Positions 32,801 to 43,995 of a DNA stretch of 64,000 nucleotides are shown here, piece after piece (positions within the stretch are counted from its first letter, which is position 1; the number at the start of each line of letters is the position of its first letter). Made by a program: the position numbers and the translations under genes. The stretch spans positions 1,315,115,046 to 1,315,179,045 of the forward strand of contig CM068367.1 of the NCBI GenBank assembly GCA_034769895.1. Direction: 5' to 3'. The DNA is from Magicicada septendecula. Lineage: Eukaryota > Arthropoda > Insecta > Hemiptera > Cicadidae. The notes under the pieces are model-generated. The model made no database searches. It was not told the origin of the DNA and saw only the letters and a list, made by a program, of their open reading frames with translations.

Positions 32801-34849
32801 AAATTGAACCCTGTTTTGTAACAGAATCCAATATAATGCCTCAACAACAATTACCCCCCTCAACAAAAGGGGGGGTAAGCATGTGGCTTATGGGTTCATT
32901 ACTTTTATTTATGTTGTTACGTCAAATACGTCTGTACAGTCTTTTTTCGACCCCTCGAACACTTCGTAAATTCAAAGTCTCGTAATTCAGGTTTTCCGAA
33001 AGGTGAAAGAACTATTCGGCCTTTTAATTCTTTTTCGGCGGAATTCTTTCGACAAAAGACTTTAAAACAAATTGCCGTCTTTAGACTCTGTCTCATCATG
33101 TCGCATTGAAATAGACCTACAGTATATCCTCTTTTACATGCAAAATATTTTTTAATTTTTCGTGTGCACCGCACGGGCGCGCGCGCACTCACTCACACAC
33201 CACACATATTATGTAGGCATCGGTGATACCTATGCCTGAGTGCCTCTTTGATTCTTTGAAAACCAGTAAATCGTGATGCGCGCCCCTTCGGCACTGTTGC
33301 TAATTGCGCCCAACAATCTTTAGAATTCCGGTCATATACGTTTCTTTCATTGCCGGCCGCGCGCGCTCGTTTTTGTTCCATGTTTAACTATGTTGTTCTT
33401 GTCTCTCATTATGTCACACTTTCTCCGCTTTTTTATTCCTTTTTTGGTTTATATACAAGTTGACTTATTGTTGTTCCTTTTCTGTTTTTTTTTTTTTTTT
33501 AATGGCGACATTTTATATAAGCCAAGGTTCACGGCAAAGAATCTGTACATATGGCAGCGAAAACCTATTAAAACTGAACACCTGTTGAGCTGAATACCAT
33601 AATCAAATTAGAAAGGCACGCACGCACACCCAGCACCTTATGGGGAAATATTTACTGCGAACGCGCTTATGGAAACTAGTTATCTACGTACGAACGTGTC
33701 AGCATTTTTACTGGAAATAATGTTTGTAAACTACGATAGTGCAGTTCCATGTGACACTCACTGTTGCCAAAATATTTCTAATTTAAACAGTGGCAAAAAT
33801 TTAAACGTCTTTAAAAAATTATTACGGACAAACGTAAGACAACGATCTTTAAATACGAAAACAAAGGGACTTCAGAGACAGTCACATACTTTATTATGAT
33901 CCTCAAAGGTAATAATTAACATGGTATTATTACGTATATTATTTTGACATCCGCCATCGTTAATAAACAGAACATTTCTTTTGCTCATAGTCTCCAGTGT
34001 CTTCCGGTAGATTAATGACATCAAAATATACAGAGAGCTACCTACCTGGAAACACAAACATATAGCCAAAAATTAATATAAAGTACAGTGATAATGACAA
34101 CGGATTACGTTATAACAGACTTACCCGCCAAGAAGCTGTTCTTTTAGTGATCGCGTGTGGATCTCTCGTTGAGTAAACTAACTTCTCAACTCACGTGAAG
34201 ACGATTATAGACTGTTATTGGTCGAAACGTTTTTTTACTGCAACTTCGCATGTAGTCCAACAGTTCTTCTTCACTGTAAAAAGGTTCTTCTGTTCTGTAA
34301 AACGTTAACAGTACCATTACAGCGTTAACACGCGGTCACTAACAAATAATCACTCAATATGGCGTCTGTACTACAATACTTAGCGATTGCCTGTGCACAT
34401 ACGAACTGACTGCCTCGGCCACGTGCTGTAGGCTCACGAAGAACGTTATTGCGTTTTGGACAATGTGAGTGTTACTGCAAATCTTGTCTTCAACTGCTGT
34501 TTCCAACAGTTTTCTTTATTCGGTTCTGTGCATCCAGTTGAATAGGCGAAAATGTGATGCCTGGGATTTGTCGTATGCGATGCATACATTTTTTCAGCAA
34601 CAATTTATCACTTTCATTAGAAAGGCAAAAAATACATTTTAGAACGTTCCAGAAATATGTTTTATTTGCATTACGTGTTACTGCATTTTTTTCATTCTGC
34701 ATCGCCTTGATGATACGGTGCTTTTGTGTGTGTTACATACCCAATACAGAACTATTTGCCAACAACTATACAAAGTTGGGAATGTAATAGTATACAAGCT
34801 ACCTTACAGATATATATTCTTCTTTTTCATTTTATTTTTGTTTTTTCTT
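32801..34849. other. Intron, unassigned sequence
   Basis: About 2 kb without a supported gene. A GAAGACGA...GTCGAAACGTTTTTTT pair at about 34195-34240 resembles the Penelope-like 3' signature seen elsewhere in the window. Short GC-alternating words occur near 33178 and 33355. Confidence 0.4.
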
Positions 34850-35060
34850 CTTTTCCTCTTCTTCTAATCGGCCAGATTCGACTGCTGTTGGACGTAGGTT
34901 TCCATGACTCTCTGTTTATTGATACCATCATCCTCCGTGATTCTACATGTTTCACCAAATCATCTTCCCATCTCATCTGTGGTCTTTCTCATCCTCTCTT
35001 TACTTCCACGGTCTCCAGTACACAATACGTTTATTCCACCTGTCGTTCTGTTATGTAATG
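34850..35060 (-). mobile_element. Short LINE C-terminal remnant
   Basis: The minus strand encodes RPQMRWEDDLVKHVESRRMM and VSINRESWKPT, matching the end of a LINE polyprotein (GRPxxRWxDDLxK...DRxxWRxxxEAxxQQW). Only about 60 codons remain, and the overlapping plus-strand frames are shadows. Confidence 0.55.
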
Positions 35061-36590
35061 TTATGACTTCCAGAACACAATTTCAGCTTTGCTACTTTTC
35101 TCGAATGTCTTTTGCCCTAAGACAGAAGCAGAAATAGAATCAGAAACAAAACTAGGTACAGAGACAAAACTGCCAAAAATCGCGCATAACTTCTTACTAT
35201 CTTCTGTAACAAGATTAAACTAAAACTTGTAATTTCTAGGAAACTGCGGAAAGAGTACCAAAATAGTTGCCTGTAACGATACGCTAGTAGTAACGTATCC
35301 CAAATTTGACCACTTACAATGAAGCTTCAACTGTGCAGAAGGCAATGTATAACTCCAGGAGTGTTACGAAAATACGAAATGACTATGTGGTTCTGATTGT
35401 TCGGAACCAAGAAATAGTTCTGCGAGGGTAACAAGCGCGGGCAATGAAATTTATCACAACAGTAAAACCATGTACACACGTCCCAGTATGTACACAGTAA
35501 GAAACAATAATATTAGAACAAATTTACAACCAACGACATTTTAAAATGAAAATGAAGAACTGAGGATAGAAAATATTACTGTGCATATCGATTTCCAAGA
35601 AATCTCTATAAACTCACAAAAGAAGAAGTCTAGGAACTCCAGAGCTCAAATGACGAAGTCGGAACAGACAAAGAAAAAAATAATTACCAAAAATAATGAA
35701 GAAGAAAAGTTTTCCTTTAGCACCGGTATGTACAGAAAACTAACAATTTGTTCTGATACCGGTAATAGAATTGTGAAATTTCTTTGCCGACATGCAGCTG
35801 TTCAAGTAATTGTTATACGTACTAGTGTAAGCGCATGCGCTCGCGTATTTCTCCTTGAGTGTTAGTGTCAAAATGGAGCAAGCAGAATAGAAGTTATTAC
35901 GCTGGCAATTGACAGCGTGAACTGGATAAAAGCGGGTATTGCAGAATTTTATTAACACGTGTTTTAAATTTTATTTCCTGGCTGTAAGAAAAATCTTGGC
36001 ACGACCCCTTGTGAAGTCCACTGACCTTTACCTGACATAAACACCTGCGTATTGTAGCCTAATAAAAGGCGGCACACAATAGTAATATTACTTACCGCGT
36101 TCACTAGACTTTCTTCCGCAGTATTATCTTTTTTCAGCTCGCCGTTGTTCGTTAAACACAACCTACGTACGCAACACACACTACACTACATGTCACAACT
36201 GTAACAATAACTCTCTATGATAGGCACAACCTTTTTTTATGAAAAAATTTATCTTGAAATAGTTCCTCGATATAATGCCTGATCAGACCGCAGGTTGTTA
36301 AAACAAGCAAATTTTACGTACGAAGGATTTTAATCATGATCGATCCGTTATGTTTGATAGTTATTAATACATGAAATCTTTAACTCAGTGTTATGTTAAA
36401 TATGCGTCACTTCAAATCCTAACGTGTTAGGATTAATCAGCAACAAATTCTATCATTTTGTAAATTTAAAACTTTGTCTTATTTTTCTCGTCGTAAAATA
36501 TAACTACACAACGAAAAAGCAATGTATACCATACCCTAACATATATCAGATATTACATTTTCCTTCTCTTGATCATTCTTAATGTATGTA
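35061..36590. other. Intron, nothing recognised
   Basis: No gene, RNA or element identified. Confidence 0.4.
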
Positions 36591-36593
36591 TAA

Positions 36594-36781
36594 GTAAAGT
36601 TTTCCTGGCTGTTTGGCCGTGGTCTACGGTTTAATGACAAACCAAACGTTTCAACAACACCATTGGCTGCAGAATGACAACTGCTTTCTGTTTTCAGTGA
36701 TGATGGCAGCCAGTGGTGCTGTTGAAACGTTTGGTTTGTCATTAAACCGCAGACCACGGCCAAACAGCCCGGAAAACTTTA
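36594..36781. repeat. Inverted repeat with ~75-bp arms and ~30-bp loop
   Basis: The left arm (about 36594-36669) and right arm (about 36705-36781) are inverted copies sharing GGCTGTTTGGCCGTGGTCT and GGTTTAATGACAAACCAAAC; they differ at a few positions. The right arm with the loop contains GTGATGATGGCAGCC then GTTGAAACGTTTGG, the spaced pair found near Penelope-like ends here. Probably a head-to-head pair of Penelope 3' ends. Transcripts would form a strong hairpin. Confidence 0.85.
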
Positions 36782-36870
36782 CATGTACAACTGACACCGG
36801 CCGTGAAAGCCTTAGGACAATCCTTAATGTATTTTAAAGTTTTAATGTTTTTTAAGTAACATTTAGGTAA

Positions 36871-37045
36871 AAATTTCGGAACTGTCCCAATACCGTAACC
36901 GCACTAAATTTCGGAACTGTCCCAATACCGTAACCGCACTAAATTTCGGAACTGTCCCAATACCGTAACCGCACTAAATTTCGGAACTGTCCCAATACCG
37001 TAACCGCACTAAATTTCGGAACTGTCCCAATACTGTAACCGCACT
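36871..37045. repeat. Minisatellite, 35-bp unit x 5
   Basis: Five consecutive 35-bp units starting at 36871, 36906, 36941, 36976 and 37011, each beginning AAATTTCGGAACTGTCCCAA. The first four are identical; the fifth has one C-to-T change. No spacers, so it is a tandem repeat and not a CRISPR array. Confidence 0.97.
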
Positions 37046-37747
37046 AAATTTTCGACGTTTTGAATATGCGATTGTATCGATATACTGCGACGTGAAGAAG
37101 AACTGTACTAATTGTAAATTGTTTTATTTCTTAATATAAGGCGAAAATACGTGTTCTTTTCGTTTGTGAGGTTTTTGGTTTTCAGCTAACTGTTTAAAGA
37201 AATAAAAGCCATGGTTAGGAAATATATGACGTTTAATGTGTCTACACAATGCTTGAAAGAGAGAAACATTAAATACAAAGAACATAACGTATTTTTAACA
37301 AAAACAACGACAGAAAATGTAAAATGAGAAATACAGTTATTTCTGAATAGTAAGATTAAAATAAAAAACAACGAATTAACAAATGAAAACGAGATTTGTT
37401 ATTCGTTAGGTGGTCAATATTCTTTTGTGCTATTCAGTAAAATTTCTAAAACTTCACTGGAAGCAAATTTTGTGCGAAACACAAAAAATTGGAGACATCC
37501 CGCCTTCCTTCGAGTTGGTTGTTTTTCCAGTGATCTGCACAGAAGCCGAGTGTTAATGACAAAACGAGTAGGCCTATTGGTGGAAAAACGAGTTCTGCCA
37601 CAAAAGGCGAGACATGTGTAGTAATAGACAAGGGGTGACCCCCGCCTTACTTCGAGTTGGTTTTTTTACCTGAATTTCTCAAATTGTGAGTATTATTTTG
37701 TAGGCATATTGGTCTACTACGACTTCATTCCATGTAATCAGTCAGTA
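37046..37747. other. Intron with a short direct repeat
   Basis: CGCCTTCCTTCGAGTTGGTT at about 37501 recurs as CGCCTTACTTCGAGTTGGTT at about 37639, each followed by a T-rich stretch. No gene recognised. Confidence 0.5.
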
Positions 37748-38115
37748 AACAAGGAGTTCTACGTGAAAGTTTTCAGGCGTCTCAGGGATGCTGTACGCGG
37801 AAAGAGGCCTGAGATGTGGTAAAACCAGACTCGGATGTTGCACCAGCTCATGGCGTCATTCTATGTATGCAGGTATATGGCGAAACAGCAGACAGCCTTC
37901 CTCGCCACCCTCCGTACTCTCGAGACTTGGTCCCAGAACACTTTTTCTTGTTTCCAAAAGGACAACCTCGAAAGGACGTCGTTTTCACACCGTAAGTGAC
38001 GCTGAGGAAAATACGATACGACAGGTCGTGTCACTCCTAAAAACGAGTTCCAGGATTCATTCCTAAAATGTAATAAACGTTGGTAGAGATGTACTGCCAG
38101 CAGAGGGAACTACTT
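37748..38115 (+). pseudogene. Tc1/mariner transposase C-terminal relic
   Basis: The plus strand starts NKEFYVKVFRRLRDAVRGKR then PEMW, close to the mariner pattern xxYLxVLRRLREAVRxKRPExW. It continues across frames with LHQLM (normally LHxDNAPxH), MAKQQTAFL (xFLAKxxIxxL), shifted PPSVLSRLGP (normally PPYSPDLxPCDFFLFP), KGRRFHTVSDAEENTIRQV, NEFQDSFLKC and RCTASRGNYF. The order is that of the second half of a mariner transposase, from before the second catalytic Asp to the C-terminus. Multiple frameshifts and stops; TIRs were not found. Confidence 0.8.
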
Positions 38116-38749
38116 TTTTCTGTCTTTTTTTGAACACATCTCGTACAATATCTTGTTTCTCCTTCTTGTTGAACTTACATTTCTATAAGTGATTGTAAAT
38201 TCCGTTAACCGTTTTCTTGTAATATTTTGTTTTCCAATGTTTATTGCTTATACAAATTAATTATCGTCTAATAGCCAATAAATTATTGTAGATTTTATTC
38301 GTCTAATTATTGAATAAAACATTTTTCCTTTATTCATCTATATTGATAACAGAAAACTGGTGGTGTTTCAGAGCACTGTGGTTTGTCGGGCGTCGAGTTT
38401 TTGAAAAATAAACAAAAATTAACTTTTCAAGTAGGGCTATAAAATGCATAATGTAGAAATGTCCGAAAATCTTCTCTCATATACTGTTTACGTACGCAGA
38501 CGTAATGGGGAAAAGTAATGGCCGCTGGGGGTAAACAGTTATATTTATAATCTGTACATAATATTATTTGTAAACTGATATTTATTTTATATTATTTAAC
38601 TGATATTATTTCAATAATTACAGTATGTTATGTTCGGTTTCTACGTAACAACGAAATTTTGAGACGAAGAAAGAGGGGAATGTGTATTTACTTGTCTGTC
38701 ACGCCTGTGTTTTGCTTTTGACGTTAATGTAGACGTTTTCTGTCGACAG
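38116..38749. other. Intron, nothing recognised
   Basis: AT-rich. Ends in the acceptor TTTTCTGTCGACAG of the next ADAMTS exon. Confidence 0.5.
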
Positions 38750-38902
38750 GGAAAACATCTGTCGCAACCCGTCACACAAGAAGTGCGATACTCTGGGGCT
38801 GGCAGAGCTTGGTACGATGTGTGACAACCAGTCCAGCTGCGCTCTGGTACAGGACAACGGACTCAGCGCCGCGTTCACCATCGCTCATGAACTCGGACAT
38901 GT
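38750..38902 (+). CDS. ADAMTS exon: catalytic domain with HExxH of the zinc site
   Basis: Acceptor TCGACAG|G and donor CATGT|GTAAGT at 38903. The first base completes Arg with the preceding exon; the last two (GT) are completed to Val by the next. It encodes [51 protein letters not shown]. The HELGH gives the first two zinc-ligand histidines and the catalytic Glu. Four Cys sit as in ADAMTS9/20, and NQS is a potential N-glycan site. The exon has no in-frame ATG near its start, so simple ORF searches miss it. Confidence 0.96.
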
Positions 38903-39865
38903 GTAAGTATTCTTCTCGAGCTCTTCCGTAAGCTTTATGTGATCCCCAAAAACAGATAGTCTGACCTAAACAGACTGGGCGTTATGTGATAGGTTGACTC
39001 CTAGTCTACATAAAGATGACTTCCATAGATTTAAAAGAAACGTCTGTTGTTACAGAAGTGTTATAACAAGAATCATTTGTTGTGTCCTTGAAACACTGCG
39101 TATAAAGGATCTTTCAGAGTCTGCGTAAGTCAGGTGATATTTTTCCAAAAAACAATGGGTCCTAACTCCAACATTACAGAACTTATCACGAATCTTCATG
39201 TACTTAACGCCACATAATCCTATGTATACTGTATAACGCCAGTAAGGCAAGCGAGCGCTTGCGCATATATAGCCTATCACTACTAGGAGAGAGCAAGAAC
39301 TCGGACTGGGTGGGCTCACATCCATTACTGCTTACCCGATAGGTTGTTTACATTTTCCCAAGTTAAGGTGAACACACTCATAAAATAACAGAAAATATTT
39401 ATCGCGCAATTTCAGTATCTCTGTAAAAAGCCGTACGTTGATTTATCGTTAATTTAAACTCGGCGACGCGACTTAACTGAACCAAACAGAAGTCGGCTAA
39501 CCGTGTGTTTGTCGCGCTTATGCCGGTAGCGACAGGTTTTATGAAAACTTCACGAGCTATAAGCGGAACCGTTAAGTATTATAACTTATAACATACAGTC
39601 CACTTAAAAAGGCAAGCGCGATCATGAAACGAAATCTCTAAAAAGGAATGTTATCGTTCGTATGAAATATGATCCCAATTAAGCGATGTGTGTGACACAT
39701 TTGGCGGAAGTGAACGCGAACTTTTGAAGTGCCGCGCGCTCCATAACTCAAACGGATTAATTTTTTCAAAGCGCAAACCGCTGATTGGACTACACCAGTC
39801 GTATATGACTTAAAAAAGTGGAAAAGCCAAGAATTAAACAGTCGTGTCGCAATTAAAAAGCGTGC

Positions 39866-39942
<77 letters not shown>

Positions 39943-40570
39943 GAGAGAGTGATAAAGAGGGACTTTTAACTTGGAGAAATTTAATAAGTGAAACTACAAC
40001 ATAAGGTTTATTAAATATCGAGTGTCGGCGGTCGTGTACGCGGCTAGGCTAACCTTTGCGTCGGCCAGAAGACTGGTTGCGACATTGCGCAAAAGTAACT
40101 GATTTTTACCTTGCGAGCTGTGTGTGTGAGTCAGGTATTGATTTTCCAATAGATAAGCGAAAACCGCGCATAAATTGAAAGACGATAATCGTGATTGTGT
40201 AGAAATTCCAAGCAACTCACCGTCCGTACAACTTAACCAGCCAGCGGACAGGAAGCACCTACTGACATCTTGTTTACTTTAACACGTTGTATCCGTCACA
40301 TAAAAAAACTCCTTTTGAACATAATCAGTTGTAGTCACGATCTTTTTTTATATTCTCGAAAATTAATAATTAAATATTTATTATCTGCATAGTTTGGAAG
40401 TTTCAAAATAAATTGTATCATTATTATAGGGTTTACACGTTCTTACAGTAATTTCTTTGTGAAATTCCGTGAAATTGTGTGCAGATTTATCAAACGTTTG
40501 CAACTTTTTGACTTTCTCCTGTAATAAGTTTTTAAACTCTTTAAGTCTACGTCACATTTAGACTATAGTC
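38903..40570. other. Intron with GA microsatellite
   Basis: Contains (GA)n at 39870-39938. No gene recognised. Confidence 0.5.
39870..39938. repeat. (GA)n microsatellite
   Basis: About 34 GA units followed by a short imperfect tail to about 39960. Confidence 0.97.
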
Positions 40571-40889
40571 TTAAGAGGAGTCGGATGACCCTATCTTCTC
40601 CACGTTAATTTGAGCAATTTTAGGTACATTTTTCTCAAAAAGTGTAAAAGATAGAGATGTAATTGCTTTTTTACTTTAAAGATCATACTATTCTCTACAT
40701 TTTAAACAGAGGGTTTTTTTTAATAATAATTTTAGGAAAAAATGTTATGAATATTTTTTAATTATGTTACAAAAAGTAAAAAAAATTAAAGTAATTTTTA
40801 CATATTTATTAAAGTAATAAGAATTTTACAAATCCCTCTGTTTAAAATGTACAGTTAAGCATGAATCAAAACAAAAAAGAATTATGCAA

Positions 40890-41171
40890 TTATGTCTTAC
40901 GGTTCCTGAGAAAAGTGTACCTTTCATTGAAAAAATTACATTTTTCAGGAAACGCATTTAAAACAGACCTTACATTACATGCTACTGTTCTTAAAAACTT
41001 CCTTACTTTAATGCATCCCTGCTCCATATGAGGGGTTGTCTGGGTCCTCCTGCTCTTCAAATACATCTTCTTACTTCTTTTGGCTAATGTGATTTTCTGA
41101 CGACACTTTTTCTCAATGCCTTGAATCGCTTTTTCGGCTTTCTTGATTCTCGTGTCATCCAGTTCTTTCAT
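40890..41171 (-). pseudogene. Kolobok transposase C-terminal fragment
   Basis: The minus-strand frame MKELDDTRIKKAEKAIQGIE then RQKITLAKRSKKMYLKS resembles the C-terminus of Kolobok-type transposases, where a G-x-N(T/Y) segment (here PPGTNYIKTM just upstream, in frame) is followed by D-x-x-R-I-x-x-A-E and a lysine-rich tail. Residues after about 45 are out of family and probably read-through. Confidence 0.6.
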
Positions 41172-41291
41172 TGTCTTTATATAGTTCGTGCCAGGGGGAA
41201 ATTCCTAGTTTTTTAAATATTTCACATTTTGATATATTTCCTTTATTAAAAGAGGCAACAGCTTCATAAACTTCTAACTCTAAAGTTGTTT

Positions 41292-41555
41292 TCATAACAA
41301 AAGTCCTCCAATTGTTTTACCTTGGATAGGGTTGTTCTGTCCATTTTGGTTTTCAGGTTTCGAAGACGGCTGCCCATACGTTTTTGTATGGCCAACACAC
41401 TCTAATTTTGCAATTACAAAATCTGGGCCATATGGTTTTGCTGTTACTACAGTTTGGTAGGAAGCACTGTCTCTATCTCTAAGGTGATATTTATAGTGCA
41501 GATTTATAGACTGTTTTGCTACAGGAATTTTGTAGCCATAAAATTTGATGAGCAC
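41292..41555 (-). pseudogene. Kolobok transposase central fragment
   Basis: The minus-strand frame contains LHYKYHLRDRDSASYQTVV, AKPYGPDFVIAKLECVGH and IQGKTIGG. The family has D-x-D-S-x-x-Y and K-x-E-C-V-G-H-x-Q-K-R-M-G. Here the frame shifts just after CVGH (QKRMG becomes TKTYG) and again near the end. Confidence 0.65.
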
Positions 41556-41910
41556 GCTCTCATAAAAATGTCCACAAAATGTGGTATACTGCAGCGAATT
41601 ATATAATCTTGGTATTAAATTAAAGCTAAAGACGTGTAGAATAAGAAAAGATGAAAAACCAAAAATCGATTTTTTTTACCCACACAGTTTGACCCATCCG
41701 ACTCCCCTTAATCTGTTTACTATATTGAAATATTTTCTGAGATGTTCATCAGTAATATCAATATTTCGAATAGGTCAAACGACAAAGTCGGCATATAACT
41801 TTTCGATCTCTAGTCTACAACATAGTTTTCTTTTTATTAGCAAACTGTATGAAAGAAAAGTGTATGTTACTACAAGACGTATAACAGAACACAGCCAATA
41901 ACTGTCGGAA

Positions 41911-42424
41911 AAATGTGTCACCCAAAAAAACAAACTGGGAGTGTACAAATCTGTATATGCTCCAACATAGTCGTACAGTTGCGAGTCATGGACTCTGAAT
42001 TACAGACATAAAAAGATAATACAAACAATGGAGATGAGATTCCTGAAGAGAATTGAGAAGAAAACTCGAAGAGATAGACTGAAAAACGTTAAAATCCGGA
42101 AGAATTTGAAGATATTCTCTTTAAATGACAAAATTGAAAGCTCTCAACTGCGTTGGTTTGGCCACGTCTGTAGGATGAATGAGGAAAGATACGCGAGACG
42201 AGCATGGGAGGCAAAACCAGAAGGCAGAAGAGGAAGAGGATGGTCCAGAACGAAATGGGAGGATAACATCAAGAAGAATGTAGAAGGCAGAGGAGCAGTT
42301 TGAGCCCGTGCTAGGGTTTTGGCACTGGACAGGACGAGATGGAGAGCTCCCTCGAAAACCTCGACACCCGACAGGTAGAAGAGGATGACTAAGAAGAAGA
42401 ATAAGAAGAAGGAAATGTGTCACC
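41911..42424 (+). mobile_element. 5'-truncated LINE with 12-bp target duplication
   Basis: AAATGTGTCACC at 41911-41922 and 42413-42424 flanks a 490-bp LINE end. The plus strand reads KLGVYKSVYAPT, stop, SYSCESWTLNYRHKKIIQTM, EMRFLKRIEKKTRRDRLKNV, SSQLRWFGHVCRMNEERYA, GRRGRGWSRTKWEDNIKK, and after a stop ARARVLALDRTRWRA. This is the ordered post-RT region of an arthropod LINE (PTxxYGCExWTL, AEMRFLR, RRDRxRN, QLRWFGHVxRM, GRPRxxWxDxI, ALDRxxWR). The tail is an (AAG)n-like run without poly(A). Two stops and little other damage suggest a moderately young copy. Confidence 0.92.
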
Positions 42425-43225
42425 AACGAAATCGTCATTCAACCAGCCTACAAAGATGAACAAAGGATATGTATTGACAAAGTTTTTAAACAGTAATCAG
42501 GATCTACTCGTATTTGTTCCGTAATAAATGGAATACTCAATTCCGTTGTCTAGGTTGTACGGATGGACACGTGGAGTCTGATAGTTTTAATTTTAACTGA
42601 CTATTGAAATTCGCAGAAACACAGATATAAGAAATGGATGTCATTATTTTTCTTTTAATTAACTTACTTATAAAAACCGAGATAAAAACAAAATCCTTGA
42701 ACATTTTTTAGTGTAATAGATGAGACAGTGGAATAAAATGATTCTTTTTAAAATTTGACGTTTCATTCATCAAGATCCCGCACCTCAGGTTTCGTTTGGT
42801 ATAAAGTAACTATAAGGACAACTATTTATTTGCTGAGTTTTTTTTTTTGCCCGACGTGACGGTGTGAAATATTATAAAAAGATACTTCCATAAAATGACC
42901 CTCGGTATAAGTAATCCGATCATTAGGATGCTCTACATTTCCTACGACGTGTCTGTTTCACACGAGTTAGCGCAAGCGGAATTAATTTGCCATCTCCACA
43001 CCAAACAAACAAACTAATTGCGGAAATAAATAGATCGTTGTCTTTAAGGTATCCGCAGGTTATCCTTAATTTTTTTTTTATAACAGATAGAATTTCCTGT
43101 AATTTTATTAACCAAATACTTGTTACTAACTGCTTTCTTAAGTGACTACAAATGAGGTTCAACATAAACACTTGCGGTAACAAATCGTGATTATTATTCC
43201 TTCCCTTTTGTTTGAAACATGTAGT
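42425..43225. other. Intron, nothing recognised
   Basis: AT-rich; a T-run at 42839-42848. No gene recognised. Confidence 0.4.
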
Positions 43226-43229
43226 AAAA

Positions 43230-43335
43230 TATGCTTGTCGTTTTTACTGTCGTCTTCAGAAATTTGGTTGTCAAATTCAGAAAGAAAAATAACCTTTCTG
43301 AAGATGACCGTAAAGAAGACTGTTGAAACAGTATA
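43230..43335. repeat. Imperfect inverted repeat with Penelope-like terminal words
   Basis: GTCGTTTTTACTGTCGTCTT then CAGAAATTT (about 43238-43266) is an inverted, diverged match to the CTGAAGATGACCGTAAAGAAGAC stretch ending near 43321, which is followed by TGTTGAAACAGT. This is the same GAAGATG...GAAAC arrangement seen at 8957-9513 and 36594-36781. Confidence 0.45.
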
Positions 43336-43995
43336 AAAACGAATTAATGAAAATATATCTAGTTAAAAATAAAAAATATTATTTATTATTAATAATTATA
43401 ACAACAAGAAAAATGTTGAGCTAACATGTATGTCAGTAATGTAATTATGTATCACAAATTAATATCCATGCTTAATTGGAGAGCCCTGAGACATCGAGTC
43501 GTACACTCAATAACAGCAAACATTTACTGGCTGCATATACAGCGGATTGAAGGAGTTTCTTGAGGAATCTGTTTTATTCTGAAGCGCTTTGCGTGTGCAC
43601 GCGCGTGCGTTCGTTTTTTTTTTTTAGTTTTACCAGATAGCAATACAACAGAACTGGTTTAATGAAGTATCAATATTATTAATATTTTCCGTCTGTTCAA
43701 CTTTACAAACGTGTCGCTTCATTTGGTCTAGGCCTTGGGAAGCAGCCTAACGCTGTCACTCATTTAGCACTACCCAGGTGACACGTGTAGCTTAAAGGAT
43801 GCTATGGGCGGGAGTAACTTTGCCACCGATACAGTATGGAGGGACAAACTGATAAATAAAATTAGGCACCTTAACATCACAGAAAACATGTTTAATTGGT
43901 TGAAGAGATTTTTGAAACAGCGCTGAATTTCAACAAGATACAACGACAGCCATTCCAAGTACAAACAAGTAAAAATCGGCCTACCACAAGGAGCT

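Larger units (their letters stand above)
40571..41711 (-). mobile_element. Kolobok-type DNA transposon relic with TTAA duplication
   Basis: TTAA at 40571-40574 and 41708-41711 flanks inverted ends GAGGAGTCGGATG (40575-40587) and GGGGAGTCGGATG (reverse complement of 41695-41707), 12 of 13 matching. TTAA targets occur in Kolobok and piggyBac. The minus-strand coding content decides for Kolobok: LECVGH, followed by frame-shifted residues and GKTIGG, corresponds to the CVGHxQKRMGxRLRxLK...LxDGKTIGGxGRL block of the Mutator-like/Kolobok transposase family, and IKTMKELDDTRIKKAEKA with RQKITLAKRSKK to its basic C-terminus. At 1133 bp it is internally deleted and frameshifted. A 17-bp inverted repeat (ACATTTTAAACAGAGGG, 40697-40713, against 40834-40850) lies near the transposase 3' end. 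Confidence 0.78.

Noticed and set aside
36871-37045. CRISPR-like array
   Set aside because: Units are contiguous 35-bp repeats without spacers in a eukaryotic intron; it is a minisatellite.
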